Shown piece after piece: positions 45,683 through 57,646 of a DNA stretch of 64,000 bases (position 1 is its first letter; the number at the start of each line of letters is the position of its first letter). Made by a program: the position numbers and the translations under genes. The notes beneath the pieces were generated by a model. It was given only the letters and a program-made list of their open reading frames with translations, did not search any database and had not been told where the DNA came from. The stretch covers positions 3,066,494 to 3,130,493 of the forward strand of contig NZ_CP160388.1 in NCBI RefSeq assembly GCF_040732315.1, written 5' to 3'. Source of the stretch: Oryzisolibacter sp. LB2S. Its GTDB lineage: Bacteria > Pseudomonadota > Gammaproteobacteria > Burkholderiales > Burkholderiaceae_C.

Positions 45683-46108
45683 TCAGCCAAGCAGCGAGGC
45701 ATCGAAGGCCTCGCCGCGTTCCTCGGCCAGCCACTGCAGCACCGGGTAGGCACCGGGCAGTATCGGGCGCACCTGCGGCGGCCATGGCTGCCAGCTCATG
45801 GTCTGACCCTCGCGCATCTCGAACTCGCCGCTCCACTCGCTCACCTTGCACCAGTGCAGGCGCACCAGGGCGTGCGGGTAGTCATGCTCGGTCACCTTCC
45901 AGACCTGGGCCGGACCAATGGTCACGCCAAGCTCCTCGATGAGCTCGCGGCGCAGCGCCTGCTCCACGGTCTCACCCGCCTCGATCTTGCCGCCCGGAAA
46001 CTCCCAGTAGCCCGCGTAGGGCTTGCCCTCGGGCCGCGTGGACAGCAGCAGCGCACCGTCGGCACGCAGCAGAATGCCGACGGCGACCTCGGTGTGCTTG
46101 CGGCTCAT
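45683..46108 (-). CDS. MutT-like Nudix hydrolase (8-oxo-dGTP diphosphatase type)
   Basis: Nudix enzyme (141 aa). The Nudix box [20 protein letters not shown] then ELG lies at about residues 37-59. [20 protein letters not shown] and the tail fit MutT-type 8-oxo-dGTPases that clean the nucleotide pool. ATG 46108 is used. It overlaps the stop of the upstream ATPase gene, suggesting coupling. Confidence 0.88.
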   Translation of the reverse strand: MSRKHTEVAVGILLRADGALLLSTRPEGKPYAGYWEFPGGKIEAGETVEQALRRELIEELGVTIGPAQVWKVTEHDYPHALVRLHWCKVSEWSGEFEMREGQTMSWQPWPPQVRPILPGAYPVLQWLAEERGEAFDASLLG

Positions 46109-46977
46109 GGCTGCTGGCGCCCGGCAAAGTCGCGCGCAAACTGGTAGGCCACGCGGCCGCTGCGCGAGCCACGCTCCAGCGCCCAAACGAGGGCCTGCGG
46201 GCGCGCGGCTTCGATGGCCTCCTGCACCACGCCCAGGGCCGACAGCCATTGCGCGACGATGGCCAGGTATTCATCCTGGCTGAACGGGTAGAAGCTCACC
46301 CACAGGCCGAAGCGCTCGGACAGCGAGATCTTCTCCTCGACCACCTCGCCGGGGTGGATCTCGCCGTCGGCGGACGTCGTGTAGCTCAGGTTGTCCTTCA
46401 TCTGCTCGGGCAGCAGATGGCGGCGGTTGCTCGTGGCGTAGACCAGCACATTGGGCGTGCTGGCGGCCACCGAGCCGTCGAGGATGGACTTGAGCGCCTT
46501 GTAGCCGCCCTCGCCCTCCTCGAAGCTCAGGTCGTCACAGAAGATGATGAACTTCTCGGGACGCTCGGAGACGACCTCCACGATGTCGGGCAGATCGGTC
46601 AGGTCGGCCTTGTCCACCTCGATCAGGCGCAGGCCCTGGGGCGCGTAGCTGTTGAGGCAGGCCTTGATCAGCGAGGACTTGCCCGTGCCGCGCGCGCCCG
46701 TGAGCAGCACGTTGTTGGCCGGCCGGCCCTCGACGAACTGGCGCGTGTTGCGCTCGATCTTGTCCTTTTGCGCGTCGATCTCCTTGAGGTCGCTCAGGCG
46801 CATGGTGGAGACATGGCGCACGGGCTCGAGCACGCCATGGCCGCCGCTGCGCCGGCGGTAGCGCCAGGCGATCGCGGCCTGCCAGTCGGGCGCCGACAGC
46901 GGCCGCGGCAGCACGGCCTCGATGCGGGAGATGAGCTGCTCGGCACGCGCGATCAGCTGGTCAAACTTATCGGTCAT
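46105..46977 (-). CDS. DUF815-type AAA ATPase
   Basis: AAA ATPase (290 aa). Walker A is [19 protein letters not shown] (about residue 95) and Walker [16 protein letters not shown]; a [19 protein letters not shown] region follows. DUF815 proteins are widespread but of unknown role. It is co-transcribed with the downstream Nudix gene. Confidence 0.85.
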   Translation of the reverse strand: MTDKFDQLIARAEQLISRIEAVLPRPLSAPDWQAAIAWRYRRRSGGHGVLEPVRHVSTMRLSDLKEIDAQKDKIERNTRQFVEGRPANNVLLTGARGTGKSSLIKACLNSYAPQGLRLIEVDKADLTDLPDIVEVVSERPEKFIIFCDDLSFEEGEGGYKALKSILDGSVAASTPNVLVYATSNRRHLLPEQMKDNLSYTTSADGEIHPGEVVEEKISLSERFGLWVSFYPFSQDEYLAIVAQWLSALGVVQEAIEAARPQALVWALERGSRSGRVAYQFARDFAGRQQP

Positions 46978-46982
46978 ATTGG

Positions 46983-47030
46983 GCTCTAGCGCTTATCCAG
47001 CAAGCGCTGGCAGCTACAAAAATGATTAGG
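46983..47030. repeat. Intergenic hairpin repeat, copy 6
   Basis: AGCGCTT (46988-46994) and AAGCGCT (47002-47008) form a 7-bp stem, preceded by GGGCTCT and followed by GGCAGCTAC. The cleanest copy of the family. Confidence 0.65.
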
Positions 47031-48255
47031 AGCGGTAGTCGGCGTTGATGCTCACATAGTCGTGGCTCAGGTCGCAGGTCCAGACGGTGTCGCTGGCCTG
47101 GCCGCGGCCCAGGACCACGCGCACGGTGATCTCCTGCTGCTTCATCACGCGCTGGCCGTCCTCCTCGCGGTAGTCGGGGTTGCGCCCGCCCTGCACGGCC
47201 ACATGGACGTCATCCAGGTACAGGTCGATCAGCGTCTGGTCCAGGTCGGTGATGCCGGCATAGCCCACGGCTGCGAGGATGCGGCCGAGGTTCGGATCGC
47301 TCGCAAAGAACGCCGTCTTGACGAGGGGCGAATGGGCGATGGCGTAGGCCACCTGGCGGCATTCCTCGCCGGTCTTGCCACCCTCCACGCGCACGGTGAT
47401 GAACTTGGTCGCGCCCTCGCCGTCGCGCACGATGGCCTGGGCGAGCTTTTGCGCCACCGACAGCAGCGCGCCCTTCAATGCCCGGCCCTCGGGGCTGTCC
47501 AGCGCCGTGATGGGCGCGTGGCCCGCCTGGTGCGTGGCAACGAGCACGAAGGAGTCGTTGGTGCTGGTGTCGCCGTCTATGGTCACGCGGTTGAAGGACT
47601 GATCGGCCAGCTCGCGCACCAGCTGGCGCACGAGCTCGGGCGCGATGCGGGCGTCGGTGGCCAGAAAGCCCAGCATGGTCGCCATGTTCGGGCGGATCAT
47701 GCCCGCGCCCTTGGAGATGCCGGTCACCGTCACCGTGGCGCCGCCGATCTGCACCTGCGTGCTGAAGGCCTTGGGCACGGTGTCGGTGGTCATGATGCCC
47801 TCGGCGGCACGCGCCCAGTGGGCGGGCTGGGCGTCTGCGATGGCGGCGGGCAGGCCGGCAGTGATGCGATCGACGGGCAGCGGCTCCATGATCACGCCGG
47901 TGGAAAACGGCAGGACCTGGCTGGCATCGATCCCGAGCTGCCCGGCCAACGCCGCGCAGGTGGCGCGTGCACGCGCCAGGCCGTCGGCACCCGTGCCGGC
48001 GTTGGCGTTGCCGGTGTTGATGACCATGGCGCGGATCGCCTGGCCGCCGTCCAGATGCTCGCGGCAGACCTGCACGGGCGCGGCGCAGAAGCGGTTCTGC
48101 GTGAACACGCCGGCCACCGTCGCGCCCTCGTCGAGCAGGAACACGGTCAGGTCCTTGCGGTTGGCCTTGCGCACGCCGGCCTCGGCGACGCCGATGCGCA
48201 CGCCGGCGACGGGGTGCAGGTCCGAGGCCACGGGGGCCAAGAGATTGACGGGCAT
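47026..48255 (-). CDS. argJ: bifunctional glutamate N-acetyltransferase / amino-acid acetyltransferase ArgJ
   Basis: Arginine synthesis enzyme (409 aa) that transfers acetyl from N-acetylornithine to glutamate. The self-cleavage region [20 protein letters not shown] (about residues 180-199) cuts before Thr. The start [20 protein letters not shown] is typical. Whether it also uses acetyl-CoA cannot be told. Confidence 0.94.
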   Translation of the reverse strand: MPVNLLAPVASDLHPVAGVRIGVAEAGVRKANRKDLTVFLLDEGATVAGVFTQNRFCAAPVQVCREHLDGGQAIRAMVINTGNANAGTGADGLARARATCAALAGQLGIDASQVLPFSTGVIMEPLPVDRITAGLPAAIADAQPAHWARAAEGIMTTDTVPKAFSTQVQIGGATVTVTGISKGAGMIRPNMATMLGFLATDARIAPELVRQLVRELADQSFNRVTIDGDTSTNDSFVLVATHQAGHAPITALDSPEGRALKGALLSVAQKLAQAIVRDGEGATKFITVRVEGGKTGEECRQVAYAIAHSPLVKTAFFASDPNLGRILAAVGYAGITDLDQTLIDLYLDDVHVAVQGGRNPDYREEDGQRVMKQQEITVRVVLGRGQASDTVWTCDLSHDYVSINADYRS

Positions 48256-48326
48256 GGAAGCCTCCTGAATCAAGGGGGGATAAAGGCAAACACGGGCCGC
48301 GGCCCGTGTCGTTCAGTGGAGGGCCA

Positions 48327-51089
<2,763 letters not shown>

Positions 51090-51334
51090 GCGAGCAGGAC
51101 CGCACCACACGCCAGCGAAGCGGCAGAGCGACCGAATCCCTAAGATATGAAGTACAAGCAGATGGGGGCAGCGCGCGCCGTTGACAAGTGGTTGCAGTCG
51201 GTACGGCTGACCCAAAGCCGGTCATTCTACCTTTGCGCCACCATTGGCCACCATGCTGCCGCGCCGTGCAGCGGCAGCCACCCCCAACAACCGCCCCGGC
51301 GCGCGCCGCGCGCGCGCATAGCAGAGCCCCGATC

Positions 51335-51634
51335 ATGAACCGCCGCCACTACGCCATTCCATTGCAGCAAGCCAGCCAGGAGTCACCGACGCTCGCGCGT
51401 CTGACCGCACTCACGCGCGATTCAAGCGATCGACTCAAGGCGATCGAGAGCCTGATCCCGCCCATGCTGCGTCCGGCCGTGCAGGCGGGTCCGATCGATG
51501 GGGGCAGCTGGTGCCTGCTGGTCAGCAGCAATGCCGCGGCCGCCAAGCTGCGCCAACTGCTGCCGGCATTTCAGGCGCACCTGCGCAGACGGGGGTGGGA
51601 AGTGGATTCGATACGCCTGAAGATTCAGTCCTGA
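51335..51634 (+). CDS. DciA-like (DUF721) protein
   Basis: Small protein (99 aa) with the DUF721-like region LKAIESLIPPMLRPAVQAGP and the C-terminal SNAAAAKLRQLLPAFQAHLR. This family includes DciA, a loader of the replicative helicase. It diverges from secA, a common betaproteobacterial arrangement. Confidence 0.72.
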   Translation: MNRRHYAIPLQQASQESPTLARLTALTRDSSDRLKAIESLIPPMLRPAVQAGPIDGGSWCLLVSSNAAAAKLRQLLPAFQAHLRRRGWEVDSIRLKIQS

Positions 51635-51678
51635 CCGGCGGCAGGTGGCGCGATGGGAGGCCCCAACATCCACAGAGA

Positions 51679-51754
51679 TGGTGCCGGTTGTCGGATTCGA
51701 ACTGACGACCTACCGCTTACAAGGCGGGTGCTCTACCAACTGAGCTAAACCGGC
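51679..51754 (-). tRNA. tRNA-Thr (anticodon TGT)
   Basis: Cloverleaf on the minus strand: acceptor GCCGGTT pairs with AACCGGC, D arm GCTCAGTTGGTAGAGC, anticodon loop CTTGTAA with anticodon TGT, T arm TTCGAAT and encoded CCA. No island repeat is seen next to it. Confidence 0.95.
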
Positions 51755-51828
51755 GAAGGCTGCATTCTAGCCGCGAATACAGCGGCTCTTTCTGTCGCAG
51801 AGGGGTGCGCGGCAGGCACCCATGGCGA

Positions 51829-52344
51829 TCACTTGACGCGCTTGAGCGACGGGCGCCCGCCCCCGCTCGGGGGGCGCGGCGGCGGCGGTGGCGTCTTGTC
51901 CGGCGATTGCCCCACGGATCCATCGACGGATTGCAGCTGCACGGGGCCACGCTCGTTGCCGCCCGCCGTATCCGCCGACTCGGGCATCGCTGGCTCCTTG
52001 CCGACATCGGCCCCGTCGTCATCCTCCAGGGGAAAGGCCATGCCCTGCCCGTTCTCACGGGCATAGATGGCAATCACCCTGCGCACGGGAACCAGAATGT
52101 CGCGCGGCTTGCCGCCAAAGCGTGCCTTGAACTCGATGAAGTCGTTGCTGATGTGCAAGCCGCTCGTGGCGTCATAGCTCACGTTGAGCACGATCTCGCC
52201 ATTGTTGACATATTCGCGCGGCACCTGCACGGACTCGTCCACACGCACCACCAGATAGGGCGTGAAGCCGTTGTCCGAACACCATTCGTACAGCGCCCGC
52301 AGCAGATAGGGGCGCGTGGAGGGAAGGCCTTGAACAGTCATCAT
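51829..52344 (-). CDS. sspB: ClpXP protease specificity-enhancing factor SspB
   Basis: Adaptor (171 aa) that delivers ssrA-tagged proteins to ClpXP. STRPYLLRALYEWCSDNGFT and the fold through ARFGGKPRDILVPVRRVIAI match SspB. The C-terminal tail is disordered and ends in the basic PSLKRVK, the ClpX-binding part. It follows sspA on the same strand. Confidence 0.93.
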   Translation of the reverse strand: MMTVQGLPSTRPYLLRALYEWCSDNGFTPYLVVRVDESVQVPREYVNNGEIVLNVSYDATSGLHISNDFIEFKARFGGKPRDILVPVRRVIAIYARENGQGMAFPLEDDDGADVGKEPAMPESADTAGGNERGPVQLQSVDGSVGQSPDKTPPPPPRPPSGGGRPSLKRVK

Positions 52345-52362
52345 GCGCAGTGCGGCGACGGA

Positions 52363-52974
52363 TTACTTGCGCATGACCTTTTCCGAGGGCGTCAGCGCCT
52401 CGATGTAGGCCGGGCGCGAGAAGATGCGCTCTGCATACTTGAGCAGCGGCGCTGCATTCTTCGACAGTTCGATGCCGTAGTAGTCCAGGCGCCACAGCAG
52501 CGGCGCGATGGCCACGTCGAGCATGGAGAAGCCTTCGCCCAGCATGTACTTGTTCTTGAGGAACACGGGAGCGAGCTGCGTCAGGCGGTCGCGGATATGG
52601 GCACGGGCCTTCTCCAGCGCCTTCTCGTTGCCCTTGGTGGCGCGCGACTCGAGCACGTTCACGTGCACGAACAGCTCCTTCTCGAAGTTGAGCAGGAACA
52701 GGCGGACACGGGCCCGATCCACCGGGTCGCCAGGCATCAGCTGGGGATGCGGGAAGCGCTCGTCGATGTACTCGTTGATGATGTTGGACTCGTAGAGGAT
52801 CAGGTCGCGCTCGACCAGGATGGGAACCTGGCCATAGGGGTTCATCACGCTGATGTCTTCGGGCTTGTTGTACAGGTCCACATCGCGGATCTCGAAGTCC
52901 ATGCCCTTTTCAAACAGGACGAAACGGCAACGATGGGAGAAGGGACAGGTCGTGCCCGAGTAAAGCACCATCAT
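52363..52974 (-). CDS. sspA: stringent starvation protein A
   Basis: RNA-polymerase-associated GST-fold protein (203 aa). MMVLYSGTTCPFSHRCRFVL and the thioredoxin-like N-domain precede an all-helical C-domain with MLGEGFSMLDVAIAPLLWRL. It lies between petC and sspB, the usual petABC-sspA-sspB order, with a terminator separating it from petC. Confidence 0.94.
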   Translation of the reverse strand: MMVLYSGTTCPFSHRCRFVLFEKGMDFEIRDVDLYNKPEDISVMNPYGQVPILVERDLILYESNIINEYIDERFPHPQLMPGDPVDRARVRLFLLNFEKELFVHVNVLESRATKGNEKALEKARAHIRDRLTQLAPVFLKNKYMLGEGFSMLDVAIAPLLWRLDYYGIELSKNAAPLLKYAERIFSRPAYIEALTPSEKVMRK

Positions 52975-52987
52975 GGTGAACAGCTCC

Positions 52988-53025
52988 TAAAAAATCAAAA
53001 GAGTGGGTGCCAAGGCACCCACTCT
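52988..53025 (-). terminator. Rho-independent terminator of petABC
   Basis: AGAGTGGGTGCC and GGCACCCACTCT are perfect 12-base arms (53000-53025). On the minus strand they are followed by TTTGATTTTTTAGG. It lies between petC and sspA. Confidence 0.88.
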
Positions 53026-53069
53026 GTACAAACCTGCGCGGCGCGCAGCGCCGCACAAAGGCTACCGGG

Positions 53070-53825
53070 TTACTTGACGTCCTTCCAGTAGGCTGCGTTC
53101 AGCCTCCAGGCGATGAAGGTGAAGCCCGCGAGGAACAGCAGTACCCAGACGCCGATGCGAATGCGGGTATTTTGCGCGGGTTCGCCCATCCACTGCAGAT
53201 AGTTCACGAGATCACCCACAGCCTGGTCATATTGCTGCGGCGTCATAGTGCCCGGAGAGATCTCCTCCCAGCCCTTGAACACCTCCTCGGTCTGGCCGTG
53301 GCTCTCGCGCTGCTCGAAGACGGCCTTGCGCTCGCCCTGCAGCTGCCACATCACGTGCGGCATGCCCACGCTGGGAAAGGCCAGGTTGTTCCAGCCCGTG
53401 GGCTTGGTGTCGTCACGATAGAAGGTGCGCAGGAAGGTGTAGAGGTAGTCCGCGCCGGAACCACCGGAGCCGGCACGCGAACGCGCGATCACGGTGAGGT
53501 CGGGCGGGTTGGCACCGAACCATTCCTTGGCCTCCTTGGGGTTGATGGCCGCCTGCATGGTCTCGCCGATCTTGTCGGTGGTGAACAGCAGGTTGTCCTT
53601 GATCTGCTGCTCGGTCAGGCCGATGTCCGTCAGGCGGTTGAAGCGCATGAAGGCCGCAGAGTGGCAGCTCAGGCAGTAGTTGACGAACAGCTTGGCACCG
53701 TTTTGCAGCGATGCCTGGTTGGTCACGTCAACGGGTGCCTTGTCCCAGACCATGCTGGACTCGGAGGCATGCGCACCGGCCACGAAGCCCAGCGCCGCGA
53801 TGAGCGAAAAAAGTACTTTCTTCAT
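53070..53825 (-). CDS. petC: ubiquinol-cytochrome c reductase cytochrome c1
   Basis: Membrane-anchored c-type cytochrome (251 aa) of the bc1 complex. A signal peptide (MKKVLFSLIAALGFVAGAHA) is followed by the haem motif NYCLSCHSAAFMRFNRL (about residue 50) and a C-terminal TM anchor (VLLFLAGFTFIAWRLNAAYW). Last gene of petABC. Confidence 0.95.
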   Translation of the reverse strand: MKKVLFSLIAALGFVAGAHASESSMVWDKAPVDVTNQASLQNGAKLFVNYCLSCHSAAFMRFNRLTDIGLTEQQIKDNLLFTTDKIGETMQAAINPKEAKEWFGANPPDLTVIARSRAGSGGSGADYLYTFLRTFYRDDTKPTGWNNLAFPSVGMPHVMWQLQGERKAVFEQRESHGQTEEVFKGWEEISPGTMTPQQYDQAVGDLVNYLQWMGEPAQNTRIRIGVWVLLFLAGFTFIAWRLNAAYWKDVK

Positions 53826-53841
53826 TGTTGTTGTCTCCGGC

Positions 53842-55263
53842 TCAGTGGGGCTTGAACGTCACGCGATCGGGCACGGGCTTGGGCGTTCCAAGGCGCGACC
53901 ACCAGGGCATGAGCAGGAAGAATCCGAAGTAGAACAGCGTACCGACTTGCGACACTCGCTCACCGATCGGCGACGGCGCCTGCACACCCAGATAGGCCAG
54001 GATCACGAACCAGACCACGAAGATGGCATACAGGTACTTGTGCCAGGTGGGGCGGTAGCGGATCGAACGCGCGGGGCTGCAGTCGAGCCAGGGCAGGAAG
54101 AACAGGATGATCACGGCACCACCCATCACCACCACGCCCCAGAACTTGGCGTCGATGGACAGCATGAGCGCAATGACCACGGCAGCGGCCACGGCGATGC
54201 CGGCCTTGATGAAACCGGGCAGCCTGGCCTTGAACACGCCATAGCCGGCACCGAGCACCACGCAGGCGATGAGCGCATACATCATCTCTGCGGTGATGGC
54301 ACGCAGCATGGAGTAGAACGGCGTGAAGTACCAGACCGGTGCGATGTGGTTGGGCGTCTTCAGCGGATCGGCGGGGATGAAGTTGTTGTACTCGAGGAAG
54401 TAGCCACCGAACTCGGGAGCAAAGAAGATCACGGCCGAGAAGATGAACAGGAAGATGCTCACGCCAAAGATGTCGTGCACCGTGTAGTACGGGTGGAAGG
54501 GCACGCCGTCGAGCGGATGGCCATGCTCGTCCACCGGCTTGCCGGGACCCTTGATCTCGATGCCGTCGGGGTTGTTCGAGCCCACATCGTGCAGCGCCAG
54601 CAGGTGCGCCACGACCAGGCCCAGCAGCACCAGCGGCACGGCGATCACGTGGAAGCTGAAGAAGCGGTTCAGCGTGGCATCACCCACCACATAGTCGCCG
54701 CGGATGAGCAGCGCCAGGTCGGGACCGATGAAGGGGATGGCCGAGAACAGGTTCACGATCACCTGGGCGCCCCAGTAGGACATCTGACCCCAGGGCAGCA
54801 GGTAGCCCATGAAGGCCTCGGCCATGAGCGCCAGGAAGATGGCACAGCCAAAGATCCAGACGAGTTCGCGCGGCTTGCGGTACGAGCCATAGAGCAGGCC
54901 GCGGAACATGTGCAGGTAGACGACGATGAAGAACGCCGATGCGCCCGTGGAGTGCATGTAGCGGATCAGCCAGCCCCAGGGCACGTCGCGCATGATGTAC
55001 TCGACCGACTCGAACGCCTTGGCGGCGTCGGGCTTGTAGTTCATCACGAGGAAGATGCCGGTGACGATCTGGATCACTAGCACCAGCAGCGCCAGCGAGC
55101 CGAAGATGTACCAGAAGTTGAAGTTCTTCGGAGCGTAGTACTCCGACATGTGAACCTTGTAGGCATCAAAGGCCGTCGGGAAACGGTTTTCGAGCCAGTT
55201 CATCGTCTTCGCGCCAGCGGATGCGTTGGGCGAGATTTCCTTGAATTCGCGGTAAGCAGCCAT
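53842..55263 (-). CDS. petB: ubiquinol-cytochrome c reductase cytochrome b
   Basis: Core membrane subunit (473 aa) with the two b haems and quinol sites. Visible are NFWYIFGSLALLVLVIQIVT, the haem-ligand helices around HSTGASAFFIVVYLHMFRGL and SFHVIAVPLVLLGLVVAHLL, and the PDGIEIKGPG loop. The C-terminal part is the IV-like region. It lies between petA and petC. Confidence 0.96.
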   Translation of the reverse strand: MAAYREFKEISPNASAGAKTMNWLENRFPTAFDAYKVHMSEYYAPKNFNFWYIFGSLALLVLVIQIVTGIFLVMNYKPDAAKAFESVEYIMRDVPWGWLIRYMHSTGASAFFIVVYLHMFRGLLYGSYRKPRELVWIFGCAIFLALMAEAFMGYLLPWGQMSYWGAQVIVNLFSAIPFIGPDLALLIRGDYVVGDATLNRFFSFHVIAVPLVLLGLVVAHLLALHDVGSNNPDGIEIKGPGKPVDEHGHPLDGVPFHPYYTVHDIFGVSIFLFIFSAVIFFAPEFGGYFLEYNNFIPADPLKTPNHIAPVWYFTPFYSMLRAITAEMMYALIACVVLGAGYGVFKARLPGFIKAGIAVAAAVVIALMLSIDAKFWGVVVMGGAVIILFFLPWLDCSPARSIRYRPTWHKYLYAIFVVWFVILAYLGVQAPSPIGERVSQVGTLFYFGFFLLMPWWSRLGTPKPVPDRVTFKPH

Positions 55264-55277
55264 TTGTCAGTGCTCCC

Positions 55278-55877
55278 TCAGGCCTTCTTGTCTTCACCAA
55301 TGAGCAGCTTGGTGTCCGACAGATACATGTGCGGAGGCACCTCGAGGTTGTCCGGCGCCGGCTTGTTCTTGAACACGCGACCGGCCAGGTCGAAGGTCGA
55401 GCCGTGGCAGGGGCACAGAAAACCGCCCTGCCAGTCATCGGGCAGCGAGGGCTGGGGCCCCGGCGTGAACTTGTCCACGGGCGAGCAGCCCAGGTGGGTG
55501 CAGATGCCCACGCACACCAGGATCTCGGGCTTGATCGAACGATGCTCGTTGCGCGCATAGGGCGGCGTGAACTCGTCCGGATTGCGCTTGGACTCGGGAT
55601 CGGCCAGCTGGCTGTCGAGCTTGGGCAGCTCGGCGAGCTGCTCGGGCGTGCGCTTGATGATCCACACGGGCTTGCCACGCCACTCGACGGTGATCTTCTC
55701 GCCCGGCTTCAGGCTGGAGATGTCCACCTCCACGGCAGCGCCTGCGGCCTTGGCCTTCTCGGAAGGCTGGAACGTGCTCACGAAGGGGACGGCAACGGCC
55801 ACTCCGCCCACCGCGCCAGCACAGCTGGAGGCAATCAGCCATGTCCGCTTGCTGGAGTCGATCTGAGTTTGACTCAT
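55278..55877 (-). CDS. petA: ubiquinol-cytochrome c reductase Rieske iron-sulfur subunit
   Basis: Rieske protein (199 aa) with [2Fe-2S] ligands in CTHLGCSP and CPCHGSTFDLAGRVF (about residues 128 and 149). The N-terminal anchor reads SKRTWLIASSCAGAVGGVAV, a KR rather than RR Tat-type motif. Export through Tat is expected for Rieske proteins; tatABC lies 4 kb away. First gene of petABC. Confidence 0.95.
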   Translation of the reverse strand: MSQTQIDSSKRTWLIASSCAGAVGGVAVAVPFVSTFQPSEKAKAAGAAVEVDISSLKPGEKITVEWRGKPVWIIKRTPEQLAELPKLDSQLADPESKRNPDEFTPPYARNEHRSIKPEILVCVGICTHLGCSPVDKFTPGPQPSLPDDWQGGFLCPCHGSTFDLAGRVFKNKPAPDNLEVPPHMYLSDTKLLIGEDKKA

Positions 55878-56018
55878 GGGGATCCTCGGTATGCTTCTTT
55901 ATGGGGTCAACCGCAAATTGTAGCGGAGGCCACCTGGCGGCTCCAACGCGGCTTGCGCAGTTGAGCTAGCATCTCTGCCGGTTCATTGTGTTTAGTCAGC
56001 TTTACAAGGATTTTCAGA

Positions 56019-56447
56019 ATGAGCATTGTTCAGGAGTTCAAGGAATTTGCCGTCAAGGGCAACGTCATCGATCTCGCCGTGGGCGTGATCATTGGTGCCG
56101 CATTCGGCAAGATCGTCGATTCCGTGGTCGCCGATCTCATCATGCCGCTGGTCGGCCTGGTGTTCGGGAAGCTCGATTTTTCCAATCTGTTCATCGTGCT
56201 GGGCAGCGTTCCGGAGGGGACCGCGCGCACCCTGGACGCACTGAAGAAGGCCGGCGTGCCGGTCTTTGCCTACGGCAGCTTCATCACCGTGGCGGTGAAC
56301 TTCATCATCCTGGCGTTCATCATCTTCATCATGGTCAAGCAGTTCAACCGCCTCAAGCGCGAGGCCCCCGCCGCGCCCGCGGCAGAGCCCGTGACGCCCG
56401 AGGACATCGTGCTGCTGCGCGAGATCCGCGACAGCCTCAAGCGCTGA
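56019..56447 (+). CDS. mscL: large-conductance mechanosensitive channel MscL
   Basis: Pentameric tension-gated channel (142 aa). [20 protein letters not shown] and the first [22 protein letters not shown] are canonical, followed by a periplasmic loop and TM2 ([20 protein letters not shown]). Divergent from petA and ended by a terminator. Confidence 0.96.
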   Translation: MSIVQEFKEFAVKGNVIDLAVGVIIGAAFGKIVDSVVADLIMPLVGLVFGKLDFSNLFIVLGSVPEGTARTLDALKKAGVPVFAYGSFITVAVNFIILAFIIFIMVKQFNRLKREAPAAPAAEPVTPEDIVLLREIRDSLKR

Positions 56448-56467
56448 TCGATCGCCTCAGCCATTGA

Positions 56468-56497
56468 CGCCCGTGGCATGGGTGCCACGGGCGTTTT
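56468..56497 (+). terminator. Rho-independent terminator of mscL
   Basis: GCCCGTGGCA and TGCCACGGGC form a 10-bp stem around TGGG and are followed by GTTTTG. Confidence 0.8.
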
Positions 56498-56532
56498 GCG
56501 TTGCCCGGCCACCGTCCTTCATGGACGCCTGT

Positions 56533-57573
56533 TCACGGACACAGCCTGCGCGCCATGCGCACGGCCTCGATGAGGCTGGCTGCATCGGCCACGCCCTGGC
56601 CTGCAATATCGAAGGCCGTGCCGTGATCGGGGCTGGTGCGCACCAGCGGCAGGCCCAGGGTCACGTTCACACCCTTGTCCACGCCCAGATACTTCACGGG
56701 GATCAGACCCTGGTCGTGGTACATGGCCACGACCACGTCGAACTCGCCCGCGCGCTCGCGCGTGGAGCGCGCACGCATGTAGACCGTGTCCGGCGCAAAG
56801 GGGCCATGCACATCCATGCCACGCCCGCGCGCCAGCGCAATCGCGGGCGCGATGATGTCCAGCTCCTCGCGGCCGAACAGGCCGCCCTCGCCCGCATGCG
56901 GATTGAGCCCGGCCACGGCGATGCGCGGCGCCCGCCCGAGGCTGCGCGCGAGCGCGGCATGCGTGATCTCCAGGGTCTGCAGCAGGTTGTCGACCGTGAC
57001 GGCCTCGATGGCATCGCGCAGCGACATGTGGATGCTGACCAGCACGGTGCGCAGCTCGTCACTGGCAAGCATCATGCGCACCGGCATCTGCGCAACGGGC
57101 AGGCGGGCGTGCCGCGCGGCCTCGGCCTGCAGCAGCTCGGTATGGCCCGGGTAATGCACGCCGGCCGCGGCCAGCGCCTCCTTGTGCAACGGCGCGGTCA
57201 CCAGGCCCGCGATCTCACCGCGCAGCGCGGCGCGTGCCGCCCAGACCACGCAGGCCGCGGCCGCACGGCCGGCCGCCGCGCTCACCTGACCCCAGGGCGC
57301 GGGCTCCGCGTCGAGCCCGGGCAGCTGCCACACGGGCAGGCAGCGCGGGGGCACCTGGTCCAGATGTTCCAGGCTGGCCAGTCGCGCGATGGGCAGACTG
57401 GTCTCGCCGGGCCGCTCCAGGCAGGCCGCGGCGCGGCGCAGCGTGGCCACATCGCCGACGACGAAGCAGCCACGCAGATCCTGCGGCGCATCGCGAAAGG
57501 CCTTGGCAACGATCTCCGGGCCTATGCCGGCGGGATCGCCCTGGGTGATGGCAAGTGCAGGCGTTGCTGTCAT
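56533..57573 (-). CDS. pdxA: 4-hydroxythreonine-4-phosphate dehydrogenase
   Basis: Vitamin B6 synthesis enzyme (346 aa). ALAITQGDPAGIGPEIVAKA at the N-terminus, the VTAPLHKEALAAAGVHYPGH metal/substrate region, GLNPHAGEGGLFGREE and MYHDQGLIPVKYLG are signatures of PdxA. It converges with mscL. Confidence 0.95.
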   Translation of the reverse strand: MTATPALAITQGDPAGIGPEIVAKAFRDAPQDLRGCFVVGDVATLRRAAACLERPGETSLPIARLASLEHLDQVPPRCLPVWQLPGLDAEPAPWGQVSAAAGRAAAACVVWAARAALRGEIAGLVTAPLHKEALAAAGVHYPGHTELLQAEAARHARLPVAQMPVRMMLASDELRTVLVSIHMSLRDAIEAVTVDNLLQTLEITHAALARSLGRAPRIAVAGLNPHAGEGGLFGREELDIIAPAIALARGRGMDVHGPFAPDTVYMRARSTRERAGEFDVVVAMYHDQGLIPVKYLGVDKGVNVTLGLPLVRTSPDHGTAFDIAGQGVADAASLIEAVRMARRLCP

Positions 57574-57585
57574 ATGCAGGTCAAA

Positions 57586-57642
57586 AATGTCTCCAGCGCC
57601 CTATCCGCAAGCGCAGCAAGCTCTCAAACGTATAGCAATCAG
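57586..57642. repeat. Intergenic repeat, copy 7
   Basis: TCTCCAGCGCCCTATCCGCA followed by AGCGCAGCAAGCTCTCAA matches the AGCGC...AAGCGC core of the family. It lies between pdxA and the Nif3-like gene. Confidence 0.55.
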
Positions 57643-57646
57643 TACT

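Noticed and set aside
51679..51754. tRNA-Thr as a second island attachment site
   Set aside because: No direct repeat of its 3' end and no integrase nearby; flanks are ordinary core genes.
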